From: Kiritimatiellales bacterium
GTDB taxonomy: Bacteria > Verrucomicrobiota > Kiritimatiellia > Kiritimatiellales > Pontiellaceae
Assembly (NCBI GenBank): GCA_021734595.1
Contig: JAIPIO010000095.1
Location: forward strand, 1 to 12,810
Direction of reading: 5' to 3'
DNA: 12,810 nt
Positions 5,229 through 12,390 of the stretch are shown piece after piece. Within the stretch, counting starts at the first letter, position 1, and the number at the start of each line of letters is the position of its first letter. Both the position numbers and the translations under genes were made by a program. Under the pieces are notes generated by a model. That model saw only the letters and a list, made by a program, of their open reading frames with translations. It did no database searches and had not been told where the DNA came from.

Positions 5229-7291
5229 AAAACAGAACCAACCATACAGCGGGATTTTCCCTGATTGAAATCAGTATCGCAACCGTTATTCTGGGTGTTG
5301 CGCTGACCATGGCCTTCAGCGGCTTTCTGTTCACCCTTAAAAAATCCAATATGGGCGATGTGCAGAATGAGCTCGATATCGATGTGCAACTGGCGATGGA
5401 ACGGCTGAAAATGGATCTGCGCCTCTCTTCGCTCGACAAAATCTTTTATTATCCGGCCGGCCCCGGCCCCTACCAAGCCATCAGCTTTCCACTGGCTCGT
5501 GATGACAACGAAGATGGCCTGTTTGAGATCGATGATGATGGCAAGATTATCTGGGATCGCACACTGATCTATCACATCTGGCCCTCCTCCCCCCACCAAT
5601 TGAAGGTAACCACCTTCGATACACGGGACAACACGCTTACCGACGAACAGCGACTGGCCCAGCTTGTAAGTGTGGTGAAAAACGGGAATGGCAGTTCAAC
5701 CTACAATAGTGCCAACGCCAAAAGCACGGTCATCTTCGAGAACCTGCTGAACTGGTCCGTTCTGCCGACGCAAGGGCAATACGATGGGTACGCCGACAAA
5801 CTGGAGCGCGACCGCGTTAGTCTCGGCTACTGTCTGCTCGCCCCGGGCAACCACGTTTTTAAATTCAAGGCAATCGACAAAAACAGCTCCAGCACCGGAT
5901 ATAAAATCGGCCTCGACCAGCTGGTCGTATCGCCCTCCTATGGCGAACGCGAGGCGGAGGCGCAGTTGCCAGTCACCAGCCAGTCCGGTGCGGCCGCCGT
6001 TTCTCAGTTTATGGTCGGCGGCTCCTGGAAAGGCAACTACCAGCTGGCGTTCCCCGCCACGGCACCCAACCAGTACTTTGAACTCACCATGGACAATGAC
6101 CGATGGGAGGAATCGAATTTCGACGGTTCAGGCTATATCGGCGAAGACAGCACAGTTGTTTTTGATGAATCGCTCTCCCCGAAAGACTATGCGGTCCAGC
6201 TTGACGGGAACGACACCACCTGGCTGGCGGCGGCGCAGACGGGCTCTGAACCACAGAATCCCAGCTTCGGCAACATGCAAAACTGGGCAGTCCGCATTCT
6301 TCAAAAGGGTTCCGAGCTGGCCGACAACGGCAACTGGTTTGCCTATAATGGCCGCAAATCCCAACTGGTTCTGCAGGCCTCCGCAACCGGAGCCTTCGGG
6401 TGCGAAGACATCTATATCGGCGAAAGCGTATCCTCCACCAACGATGTAATGGATTATGGAGGCACCCCGATTCAGGTCACGTTCGCGGGCGGCACATCCG
6501 TCGCTGTCCCATCAGGCGGAACGGCTACCTCAGACTGGATTGACATGCCGATTGATCGAGATAAGAACTATTTGGTCTCTTTCCGCATTGCCGACAATGC
6601 TTCGCTGGATGCTCCCATGGAATGGCACGATGTCCTGTCGGCCAGCCCAAGCGTCTGCCTTTATGTCACCAATGCCCCGCCAGATCTTGCTGCCAGCGAT
6701 AAAACATGGAACGACCGCACTGACATAACTCCTATTCAGACCGGTTGCATCTTCGGTCTGGCAGAAATCAAAGCGAGTCATCCTGAATCCGGAACCTATA
6801 CCTCCCCCGTCTTTGACACGCATCTGGACACGCCTACCTACAAGGATTTGTCATGGAATGCGGATGTGCCCGCCGCAACGACTTTCTCCATGAAGGTGCG
6901 GACGGGCGACCAACCGGATATGTCGGATGCGGCAGACTGGAGCGCAATTGCCTCAACATCTTTCTCACCCACTTTTATCAGCTCGGGTTATAAACGGTAT
7001 GTGCAGTTCCAGACCGCAATGACATCGGACTCCACCGGACTGCGCACGCCCAAACTCAAGGACGTCACCATTGACTGGACCGGCGAAAAACGGATGGTTG
7101 ATATCGGCGGTATCTTCACCAAAGGACCGGATTACGGTGTATTCGAACTAACCGTCGACGGCGAACCGCTGCGCTCCGCCCTCGTGGTGGATTTGGAAAT
7201 CTACAGGGACGTACTAGGATTCAACCGGGCCACCAAACGGATCACGTCATCGTTGTCATCCGAACTGAGGCCGCGCAACACAAACAAGTAG
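5225..7291 (+). CDS. Giant pseudopilin with beta-rich ectodomain (GspJ/PilW-like N-terminus)
   Basis: 688 residues, about three times the usual GspJ length (near 200). The leader MKNRTNHTAG is cut after Gly10; the mature end FSLIE has Glu at +5 and a transmembrane helix to about residue 33. Residues 40-180 (EL...DVQLAMERLKMDLR, then an Asp-rich stretch at 93-106) look like a GspJ/PilW core. The rest is an added head: residues 205-240 have the pattern FKFKAIDKN...GYKIGLDQL, seen in beta-sandwich ligand-binding modules; 260-480 is repetitive Gly/Ser/Thr/Asp beta-strand sequence; 520-620 (YTSPVFDT...VRTG...RYVQFQ...PKLKDVTIDW) is a second beta-sandwich-like unit. A final 60 residues return to a basic tail. 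GGAG eight bases before the ATG lies inside the previous gene. Head function is unknown; glycan or cell-surface binding at a pseudopilus tip is an inference. Confidence 0.85.
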   Translation: MKNRTNHTAGFSLIEISIATVILGVALTMAFSGFLFTLKKSNMGDVQNELDIDVQLAMERLKMDLRLSSLDKIFYYPAGPGPYQAISFPLARDDNEDGLFEIDDDGKIIWDRTLIYHIWPSSPHQLKVTTFDTRDNTLTDEQRLAQLVSVVKNGNGSSTYNSANAKSTVIFENLLNWSVLPTQGQYDGYADKLERDRVSLGYCLLAPGNHVFKFKAIDKNSSSTGYKIGLDQLVVSPSYGEREAEAQLPVTSQSGAAAVSQFMVGGSWKGNYQLAFPATAPNQYFELTMDNDRWEESNFDGSGYIGEDSTVVFDESLSPKDYAVQLDGNDTTWLAAAQTGSEPQNPSFGNMQNWAVRILQKGSELADNGNWFAYNGRKSQLVLQASATGAFGCEDIYIGESVSSTNDVMDYGGTPIQVTFAGGTSVAVPSGGTATSDWIDMPIDRDKNYLVSFRIADNASLDAPMEWHDVLSASPSVCLYVTNAPPDLAASDKTWNDRTDITPIQTGCIFGLAEIKASHPESGTYTSPVFDTHLDTPTYKDLSWNADVPAATTFSMKVRTGDQPDMSDAADWSAIASTSFSPTFISSGYKRYVQFQTAMTSDSTGLRTPKLKDVTIDWTGEKRMVDIGGIFTKGPDYGVFELTVDGEPLRSALVVDLEIYRDVLGFNRATKRITSSLSSELRPRNTNK

Positions 7292-7299
7292 GACACAGA

Positions 7300-8523
7300 A
7301 TGGAAAAAGCCATGAAAACCGGAAATAAACGAAAAAAAGAAGGGTTCGCGCTCTTTGCGGTTCTGTTTGCCATCGCCGCCATATCATCCCTGCTCGTTAT
7401 CATGATGTTCAACGGGATGCAGCGTATCCATATGGCCCGCAAGCTCTCCGACCGCATTCGCGCAAAAGCCATCGCCGAATCCGGTTGCGAAAACGCCTAT
7501 GCGCTGCTTTCCACCGATTTCGAGTTGCGCAACGATCCGTCCGCATTTGATTCCACCGCTCCCAGCAGTGATTATAATTCCATGTCGGATGTCGATGCGA
7601 TGCCGACGGCTTTCAGCGACGAAACCTATGATATAGGTGTGGTTCCGGTTGGAGACAGTGCCGCCATCGTCTCCTCCACCGGCTACTGGGGCTCCGCCAT
7701 TGCTACCGCAATTATCGGCGTGCAGAATTATGGCGGCAGTTCCGAAGACGGCACCGTCGTGGACGCTGAAGCATTCAGCTATGCGATCCTGTGCGGAGGC
7801 GAGTTTGATTTCAGCGGGTGCGGCACCATCGCCAGTCCCGAAGGGGATGCCCGGTTCCATTCAAATGGCGGTATGTTCCTGCGCGGAACCACCGATGCCC
7901 TGATCGATCTCTCTTCGTCCGTTTCTATCGTGGTCAACAACGGTGTAACCATCGGCGGCGATGTCACGGCACCTGACTTTGGCAAAACAAAATGGAGTAA
8001 AGTCACGGTTGGCGGCACATTAACTACAAAAGCAGTTGCCCCGGTCACAATCCCCGATATCGACCTTACCCCCTACTACAACTACGCCTTGAAAAAAGGC
8101 GAAGTGCATAATGGGTTCACTACAACGACTGACGTAAATCCAAATGGAGGCATTCTCTGGGTAAACGGAGACTTCCACATGTCCGCCCATGCCGTAATCA
8201 ATGGATCTGTAATCGCCACGGGCGACATCAATCTATCAGGGCAGATTGATATCAACCCGACAACCTGCGCTTTCTCCGTGGTCAGCCGCGATGGAGACAT
8301 TCAGGTCACATCCAGCGGAACAATCAATGGCTTGATGTACGCCAAAACCGGCGGACTGCAGCACACCGCCAACGGCCTGATCGTTGGTCAAATCATAGTG
8401 AACGGAAATATCAAAAAAGCCGGCAACTCCGATATTATGACTGGATATGCGCAGTCGATTCCCACCCCGCCCGGCGGGAGCCCGAACGATGTGCTCATCG
8501 GCATTTCGGCCTGGCAGGAATAG
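7300..8523 (+). CDS. GspK/PilX-like minor pseudopilin with beta-helix-like passenger
   Basis: 407 residues. Basic leader ending at Gly15, then FALFAVLFAIAAISSLLVIMM as membrane helix; the +5 position is Ala, not Glu. Lack of Glu5 is the hallmark of GspK-type tip subunits, and the following IRAKAIAESGCENAYALL resembles PilX/GspK N-domains. From about residue 160 to 390 the protein is a run of short strands rich in Gly, Asn, Val and Ile (INGSVIATGDINLSG, IVNGNIKKAGN) like polymer-forming or right-handed beta-helix proteins. Usual GspK proteins have an alpha-helical insertion here, so the head is different. Start at 7300 is supported by AGGA six bases upstream; Met5 (7312) is possible. It follows the previous stop by eight bases in the same operon. 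Confidence 0.82.
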   Translation: MEKAMKTGNKRKKEGFALFAVLFAIAAISSLLVIMMFNGMQRIHMARKLSDRIRAKAIAESGCENAYALLSTDFELRNDPSAFDSTAPSSDYNSMSDVDAMPTAFSDETYDIGVVPVGDSAAIVSSTGYWGSAIATAIIGVQNYGGSSEDGTVVDAEAFSYAILCGGEFDFSGCGTIASPEGDARFHSNGGMFLRGTTDALIDLSSSVSIVVNNGVTIGGDVTAPDFGKTKWSKVTVGGTLTTKAVAPVTIPDIDLTPYYNYALKKGEVHNGFTTTTDVNPNGGILWVNGDFHMSAHAVINGSVIATGDINLSGQIDINPTTCAFSVVSRDGDIQVTSSGTINGLMYAKTGGLQHTANGLIVGQIIVNGNIKKAGNSDIMTGYAQSIPTPPGGSPNDVLIGISAWQE

Positions 8524-8547
8524 GTCAACCGTACCTGGAAAGGGTTT

Positions 8548-9012
8548 ATGATGAAAAAAAAGGCCTTCACCTTAGTGGAAATGATGATCACCATCTCCGT
8601 TATGTCCATTCTCATGGCCATGGCCGTTTTTGTGGTAAAGGATATAACCCGCCGGGTTTATGTTAAACAGGCAAAGACCGAACTGGAGATGATTGCAACC
8701 GCCATCAGCCAGCTGGCGTGGGATACCGGACAGTGGCCCAACCGGACTGTACGTAACAATGCCGGAAGTGCGGAAGCCTGGGATTTGACCCCCTCCTACA
8801 CCGGGTTGCTCGGCAACAACGGAAGCTTTACCGGATGGGACGGCCCGTATATCGACAAAATTCCAGCCGACCCCTGGGGCAACCCCTATTTCTTCGATCC
8901 CGACTACACGATCGACCATGCGGTACGCATCGTCGTGGGCTCTTTCGGACCAAACGGAAGTGGCCGGAACCGCTATGATGCCGATGATATTGTTATCCGG
9001 CTCGATGACTGA
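8548..9012 (+). CDS. GspG-like major pseudopilin
   Basis: 154 residues. Short leader MMKKKA, mature end FTLVE with Glu at +5 and a hydrophobic helix (MMITISVMSILMAMAVFVV). Family landmarks are clear: IATAISQLAWDTGQWP in the helical spine extension, YIDKIPADPWGNPYFF (the DPWGNPY signature of GspG), and near the end SFGPNGSGRNRYDADDI, matching the calcium-binding loop region. Residue -1 is Ala rather than Gly; prepilin peptidases tolerate this in some systems. It is the last gene of the operon, 24 bases after the previous stop, with GGAAAGGG just upstream; the start could be either adjacent ATG (8548 or 8551). It probably forms the shaft under the tip subunits encoded upstream. Assembly ATPase, platform and secretin genes are not in the window. 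Confidence 0.9.
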   Translation: MMKKKAFTLVEMMITISVMSILMAMAVFVVKDITRRVYVKQAKTELEMIATAISQLAWDTGQWPNRTVRNNAGSAEAWDLTPSYTGLLGNNGSFTGWDGPYIDKIPADPWGNPYFFDPDYTIDHAVRIVVGSFGPNGSGRNRYDADDIVIRLDD

Positions 9013-9046
9013 TCTCTCCCCCGTTCCCGGTGTCTGGACGCCTGTC

Positions 9047-9114
9047 TTCCAGGCACTGGGAACTCCCTCTCTAAAAATTCCAATGGCTGGGAAAAATCTT
9101 CCAGCCGTTGGAAA
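9047..9114. repeat. Array of three TTCCA-N3-TGGAA palindromes with 31/21-bp spacing
   Basis: Copies: TTCCAG-gca-CTGGGAA (9047-9062, centre 9054), TTCCAA-tgg-CTGGGAAA (9078-9094, centre 9085), TTCCAG-ccg-TTGGAAA (9099-9114, centre 9106). Centre distances of 31 and 21 bp equal those of the first array. The first two copies have an extra G in the right arm, as does the 4480 copy. It lies in the convergent gap after the pseudopilin operon. The rest of the gap up to 9125 has no other feature and no clear rho-independent terminator. Confidence 0.75.
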
Positions 9115-9125
9115 GTGTATTGCTG

Positions 9126-9258
9126 TCAGAATATTTCCATGCGTGAGCCTTCAATGGGTTCATTGCCGGATATCTTGAGCGCGGCATACGCGCCGGGCAG
9201 GCGGATTCAGGTATTTCACGAGATCAGCGGTCAGAGAATCTGCATTACGGATCCTTGC
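9126..9258 (-). pseudogene. Possible decayed coding remnant downstream of sulfatase
   Basis: Two frames look protein-like but neither is intact. One (9163-9258) reads through NADSLTADLVKYLNPPARR; the other (9126-9206), in the same frame as the upstream sulfatase but beyond three TGA codons, reads LPGAYAALKISGNEPIEG then SRMEIF and a stop. Joined by one frameshift they would make a plausible C-terminus; LVKYL is a common ending for sulfatases. Codon use fits neighbouring genes. This could be an older 3' end of the 9231-10670 gene, lost by frameshifts, or a fragment of another gene. No start codon or ribosome-binding site supports an independent gene. Confidence 0.35.
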
Positions 9259-10670
9259 TCATGAATTTCCCTATTAAATCTCCAGCCGCGCAGTGCTTTT
9301 TCTTTAAGCGCCGCCACGAGTTCGTCGTACTGGCTTTCATGGATCAGGTTGTTTACCTCCAGCGGATCGGCGGTCATGTCGAAAAGTTGCTGCTTGCCGT
9401 CCGCGAACCAAGTGTACTTATACTGCATGGTACGGATCATGCGACCGGCGGATTTGCTGCGAAAATTCTCTGACAGTGCGATGCGGTCTGCGCCGGATTC
9501 GGCACCATCTATGAGCGGCAGCAGGCTTTTGCCCTGCAGGTCATCCGGTTGGGGAACATCGCAGAGATCGCACAGGGTCGGGAAGATATCCATATTCATC
9601 ACCGGCGCACTGATCCGCATTCCCTGCGGCAGACGGGCCGGGAACGACCAGATAAACGGGATGCCGACGGAGGCTTCATAAAAACAGTTCTTGTACCACA
9701 GGCCGTGCTCGCCCGCCATTTCGCCGTGATCGGAGGTGTAGACAATGATGGTTTTATCCCGCAGATTGAGTTCGTCCAGCTTGTCCAGCAACGCCTGCAC
9801 CTGATCGTCGATATAGGTGACCATGCCGTAGTAATGCGCCCGCGCAGTTTTGATCTGCGCATCGTTCAGGTTGGCAAAGCCGTATTTATCCCGCTCGTTC
9901 TGCGACACCGGCGGCAGGTCATCGAGCATCTCCTGTGTTACGGACGGCGGCATATCCACCGTATTTTCATACAGGTTGAAATACCGTTCGTGGCAGGTAA
10001 ACGGAAAGTGCGGCTTGATGAACGAGGTGATCAAAAAAAACTTTTCATACCGGTGATCTTCCAGGAACTGGAGAGAATATTCCCTGGCACCGCTGTCCTT
10101 TTCCGCACTGATCGGCCAGTCCGACGCCTCGGCGTCCTCCGGCAGGCGCGACGCGAGGTAGACCTGCCCGTCCATGCGGTCCTTCTGCCACGTGCTCCAG
10201 CTGTATTCCGATCCGCCATCGCCGAAAGGGCGGTAGAAGCCGTGGACGCGCTCCTCCCCCTCCCCCTGGAAGTGCATTTTTCCAATGATGGTGGTGAGAT
10301 AGCCCGCCGCATTGAATGAATCTGCAAAGGTTTTATACCTGAGTTTCAGCGGATCGCTGTTGTTATATACGCCCACATCGGAACCCATCCTGCCGGTCAG
10401 CATGGACATGCGGGACGGTACGCAGATCGGATCCTGGCAGTAGGCGCTGGTGAAAACCACTCCCGCAGACGCCAGTGAATCAAGCGCGGGGGTCTGCACA
10501 ATGCTGTTTCCGTAGCAGCCAAGCACGTGCGGTGAATGTTCGTCGGTCTGGATAATCAGTATATTATAGTCATCCGACTCGGCGGCGCGCGCCTTGAGCA
10601 CCTGCCTGAAAGCCAGCCCTCCGGCAGCGGCAGCTTGCAAAAATTTCCGCCTGTTCGATGTTCTCAACAT
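9231..10670 (-). CDS. Tat-exported choline-sulfatase-like sulfatase
   Basis: 479 residues. Twin-arginine leader NRRKFLQAAAAGG at 6-18 with Ala-rich end near 30. Active-site elements: QTDEHSPH with Asp43, formylglycine motif CVPSR at 83-87 followed by MSMLTG, GKMHF at 130-134, SDHGE at 313-317, EHG at 321-323 and Lys327. SDHGE..GEHGLWYK instead of SDNG, plus TDEH, groups it with choline-sulfatase-like and related hydrolases rather than arylsulfatase A types; the actual substrate is more likely a glycan here, by context. Residues KPHFPF at 219-224 are typical of the group. It starts 11 bp after the carbohydrate-binding gene upstream, so both share a transcript. The gap contains half a palindrome (GTTTCCAAG) and a GAGG ribosome-binding site. 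The 3' end may have been altered (see the remnant at 9126-9258). Confidence 0.92.
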   Translation of the reverse strand: MLRTSNRRKFLQAAAAGGLAFRQVLKARAAESDDYNILIIQTDEHSPHVLGCYGNSIVQTPALDSLASAGVVFTSAYCQDPICVPSRMSMLTGRMGSDVGVYNNSDPLKLRYKTFADSFNAAGYLTTIIGKMHFQGEGEERVHGFYRPFGDGGSEYSWSTWQKDRMDGQVYLASRLPEDAEASDWPISAEKDSGAREYSLQFLEDHRYEKFFLITSFIKPHFPFTCHERYFNLYENTVDMPPSVTQEMLDDLPPVSQNERDKYGFANLNDAQIKTARAHYYGMVTYIDDQVQALLDKLDELNLRDKTIIVYTSDHGEMAGEHGLWYKNCFYEASVGIPFIWSFPARLPQGMRISAPVMNMDIFPTLCDLCDVPQPDDLQGKSLLPLIDGAESGADRIALSENFRSKSAGRMIRTMQYKYTWFADGKQQLFDMTADPLEVNNLIHESQYDELVAALKEKALRGWRFNREIHEQGSVMQIL

Positions 10671-10681
10671 CTTGGAAACCT

Positions 10682-12298
10682 CTATTCACTGGATGCAGCT
10701 GGACGATAGAACACCGATGGTGAAACTGGCGGCGATGGATCGGTCCAGACATTGGTGCCGGAATAGTCGCGGGGAATGGCGGCATCTATCAGTTTCCATC
10801 CGCCGGCACTGTCAAGCAGGTTGGTGGATCGATACATCCAATACGGCGTGTGGGCGCCGTCGGGCGAACCAAGCCACTTGACTTCAAAGCTGCCATCGAC
10901 TTTGGCGACAGATGCGCATCCGAACATGGAATCGGCGCGGGTGGGATCCGTGCCCGCAGCAAACTCTTCCCATGTCAGCATGCCGTCCCCGTCTGTATCC
11001 GCCATATCCATGCCCTCATAATCCCCGGTGGCATAGTAGGAATCGATCCATGCATGGGAGGTGCCACGGGATGTTTTGCGCAACGGATCGGAAATCACCA
11101 CATCATCCAGCCGGGCCACGCCATCCACGATAAATCCGGAGAAGGCGTCGCTGCCGCCCCCCAGCCCGCTGTTTGGACACAGGAACCATTTGCCGTTCAT
11201 GTCGGAGCCTTCGCTTGTCGGGCTGAGCGTATTGTAAGCCAGCGCATGCGTAAGTTCGGGCTGCCCATTTAGCGCAATGGTAAAGTATTTATCGTCGCGC
11301 AGACTGTCCGAGAGATAGTCGATCTTCGCCGTCATCCGCACCCACTGCCCGTCGGTGATCGGCGCGTGATTCAGTTCCGTCCAATGGTTGGAAACCGTGG
11401 TGAAATTGCTGGAATAAACCGCGTGATGCACGGTGAGCACACCGTTGGAATTGAAATAGAACGAGGCATGCGCGTCCGGGCTGACCACCGGATACCCCGC
11501 CGCGATCCTCAACGATGGTTGCATCATGGTATCCAACAGTATGTTGGTATGGGTTTGCGAACACTGGAAAAAGTTGGTCATCGTGCCGCCCAGATCCAGT
11601 ACCTGCTCATGCGTAACTGCCGTTGGCCGGGCTCCGGTGTAGACGTATGAGTTGGGCACAACTGTCGGCGCATCCCACTCCCCGCTCGACCAGCCATTGG
11701 TGTTCAGCAACCGTGTCCCGCTACCGTAGGTTTCCAACGATTCCTCATAGGGAATGTCGTTGGCGGCAGTGGGATTGCTGTTTGTGGGCGGATCGTCAAT
11801 CCACAGGCTGCATCCGTCGACGTAATATGCGGCATTGGAATCATTGTTGGCCACATAGAATTCCGCCAGTTCCAACGTACCGGTCCAGCTCAACGTCCGA
11901 AGCGCCGACAGCTCTGTCCAGTTGTTGCTGTTGATGTCCACGATGGGACCCATGTAATAGGTGTTTCCACCATATCTCAGCCGCACTTTCAGTTTGGCGG
12001 GACTGCCGCCTCCCGCATCCAATGCATACGCTTTCATGGTATAGCTGCCCGGGCCGGCAGCCGTCAGCACAGCGGTTATATCCTGCCTTACTGAATGCCA
12101 ATTCTGGGAGCGGTCATAAACATAAACAGCCCCGCTGCCGCTGTAGCTATGGGTTGTTTCCGGGGCAATGGAGCATGAGTTGCCGAACCATCCATCGGTC
12201 CCGCTTTCAAAATCGGGATTCGTCAATAATTCGCCGCCGAAAATGCCGGTAGCGGAAAAAAAGAAAACGGCTGCAACATGGGCAATTTCACCCTTCAT
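10682..12298 (-). CDS. Secreted multidomain carbohydrate-binding protein (CBM4/9-like, LamG-like, Ca-loop)
   Basis: 538 residues from the start at 12298, chosen for AGGAG nine bases upstream and a signal peptide at 1-22; an ATG at 12346 would add an unlikely leader. Domains: residues 23-167 resemble CBM4/9/22 modules (LLTNPDFESGTDGW, then an ordered run of strands ending YYVDGCSLWID); about 185-405 is a LamG/concanavalin-like sandwich (EESLE..., FTIALNGQPE, VDGVARLDDVVIS); 415-457 is a calcium-loop segment, DTDGDGMLTWEEF then AAGTDPTRADS, common in Kiritimatiellota and Verrucomicrobiota secreted proteins; 470-538 is a small C-terminal beta domain (YWMYRSTNLL...GW, WTDP, FYRP) that often ends such proteins. 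No catalytic domain recognised. Co-transcribed with the sulfatase that follows, it may hold the cell or enzyme on the polysaccharide. A palindrome copy lies within the LamG-like coding part. Confidence 0.85.
   Translation of the reverse strand: MKGEIAHVAAVFFFSATGIFGGELLTNPDFESGTDGWFGNSCSIAPETTHSYSGSGAVYVYDRSQNWHSVRQDITAVLTAAGPGSYTMKAYALDAGGGSPAKLKVRLRYGGNTYYMGPIVDINSNNWTELSALRTLSWTGTLELAEFYVANNDSNAAYYVDGCSLWIDDPPTNSNPTAANDIPYEESLETYGSGTRLLNTNGWSSGEWDAPTVVPNSYVYTGARPTAVTHEQVLDLGGTMTNFFQCSQTHTNILLDTMMQPSLRIAAGYPVVSPDAHASFYFNSNGVLTVHHAVYSSNFTTVSNHWTELNHAPITDGQWVRMTAKIDYLSDSLRDDKYFTIALNGQPELTHALAYNTLSPTSEGSDMNGKWFLCPNSGLGGGSDAFSGFIVDGVARLDDVVISDPLRKTSRGTSHAWIDSYYATGDYEGMDMADTDGDGMLTWEEFAAGTDPTRADSMFGCASVAKVDGSFEVKWLGSPDGAHTPYWMYRSTNLLDSAGGWKLIDAAIPRDYSGTNVWTDPSPPVSPSVFYRPAASSE
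11380..11395. repeat. TTCCAA palindrome copy inside a coding sequence
   Basis: TCCAATGGTTGGAAAC here is identical over 16 bases to the intercistronic copy at 1338-1353. It encodes residues 302-306 (VSNHW) of the carbohydrate-binding protein, in frame and without interrupting it. Either a repeat copy is tolerated in the gene or the match is a coincidence favoured by codon choice. Confidence 0.45.
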
Positions 12299-12331
12299 AA
12301 TCAGAATCTCCTGCCTGCTGGGAATTAACCG

Positions 12332-12364
12332 AATATAGATAACCATCCCGGCGGGAAATTACAA
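12332..12364 (-). promoter_or_regulatory. Weak candidate sigma-70 promoter for the carbohydrate-binding/sulfatase pair
   Basis: In the 92-bp gap upstream of the 12298 start, the minus strand has TTGTAA (12359-12364), a 17-bp spacer and TATCTA (12336-12341), overlapping TATATT at 12332-12337. Between them is the small palindrome TCCCGCCGGGA. Matches to consensus are partial, so the pair could equally be read from a promoter further upstream with the preceding sulfatase. Confidence 0.25.
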
Positions 12365-12390
12365 TCAATTAGCAGGGTCATATCTGCCGG

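Noticed and set aside
8918..9178. + strand open frame running out of the GspG-like gene into the gap
   Set aside because: Overlaps a certain gene in another frame and runs through the palindrome array; no protein-like features.
12370..12390. Sigma-54-like element on the minus strand before the carbohydrate-binding gene
   Set aside because: GC and GG-type blocks are present but separated by the wrong distance.
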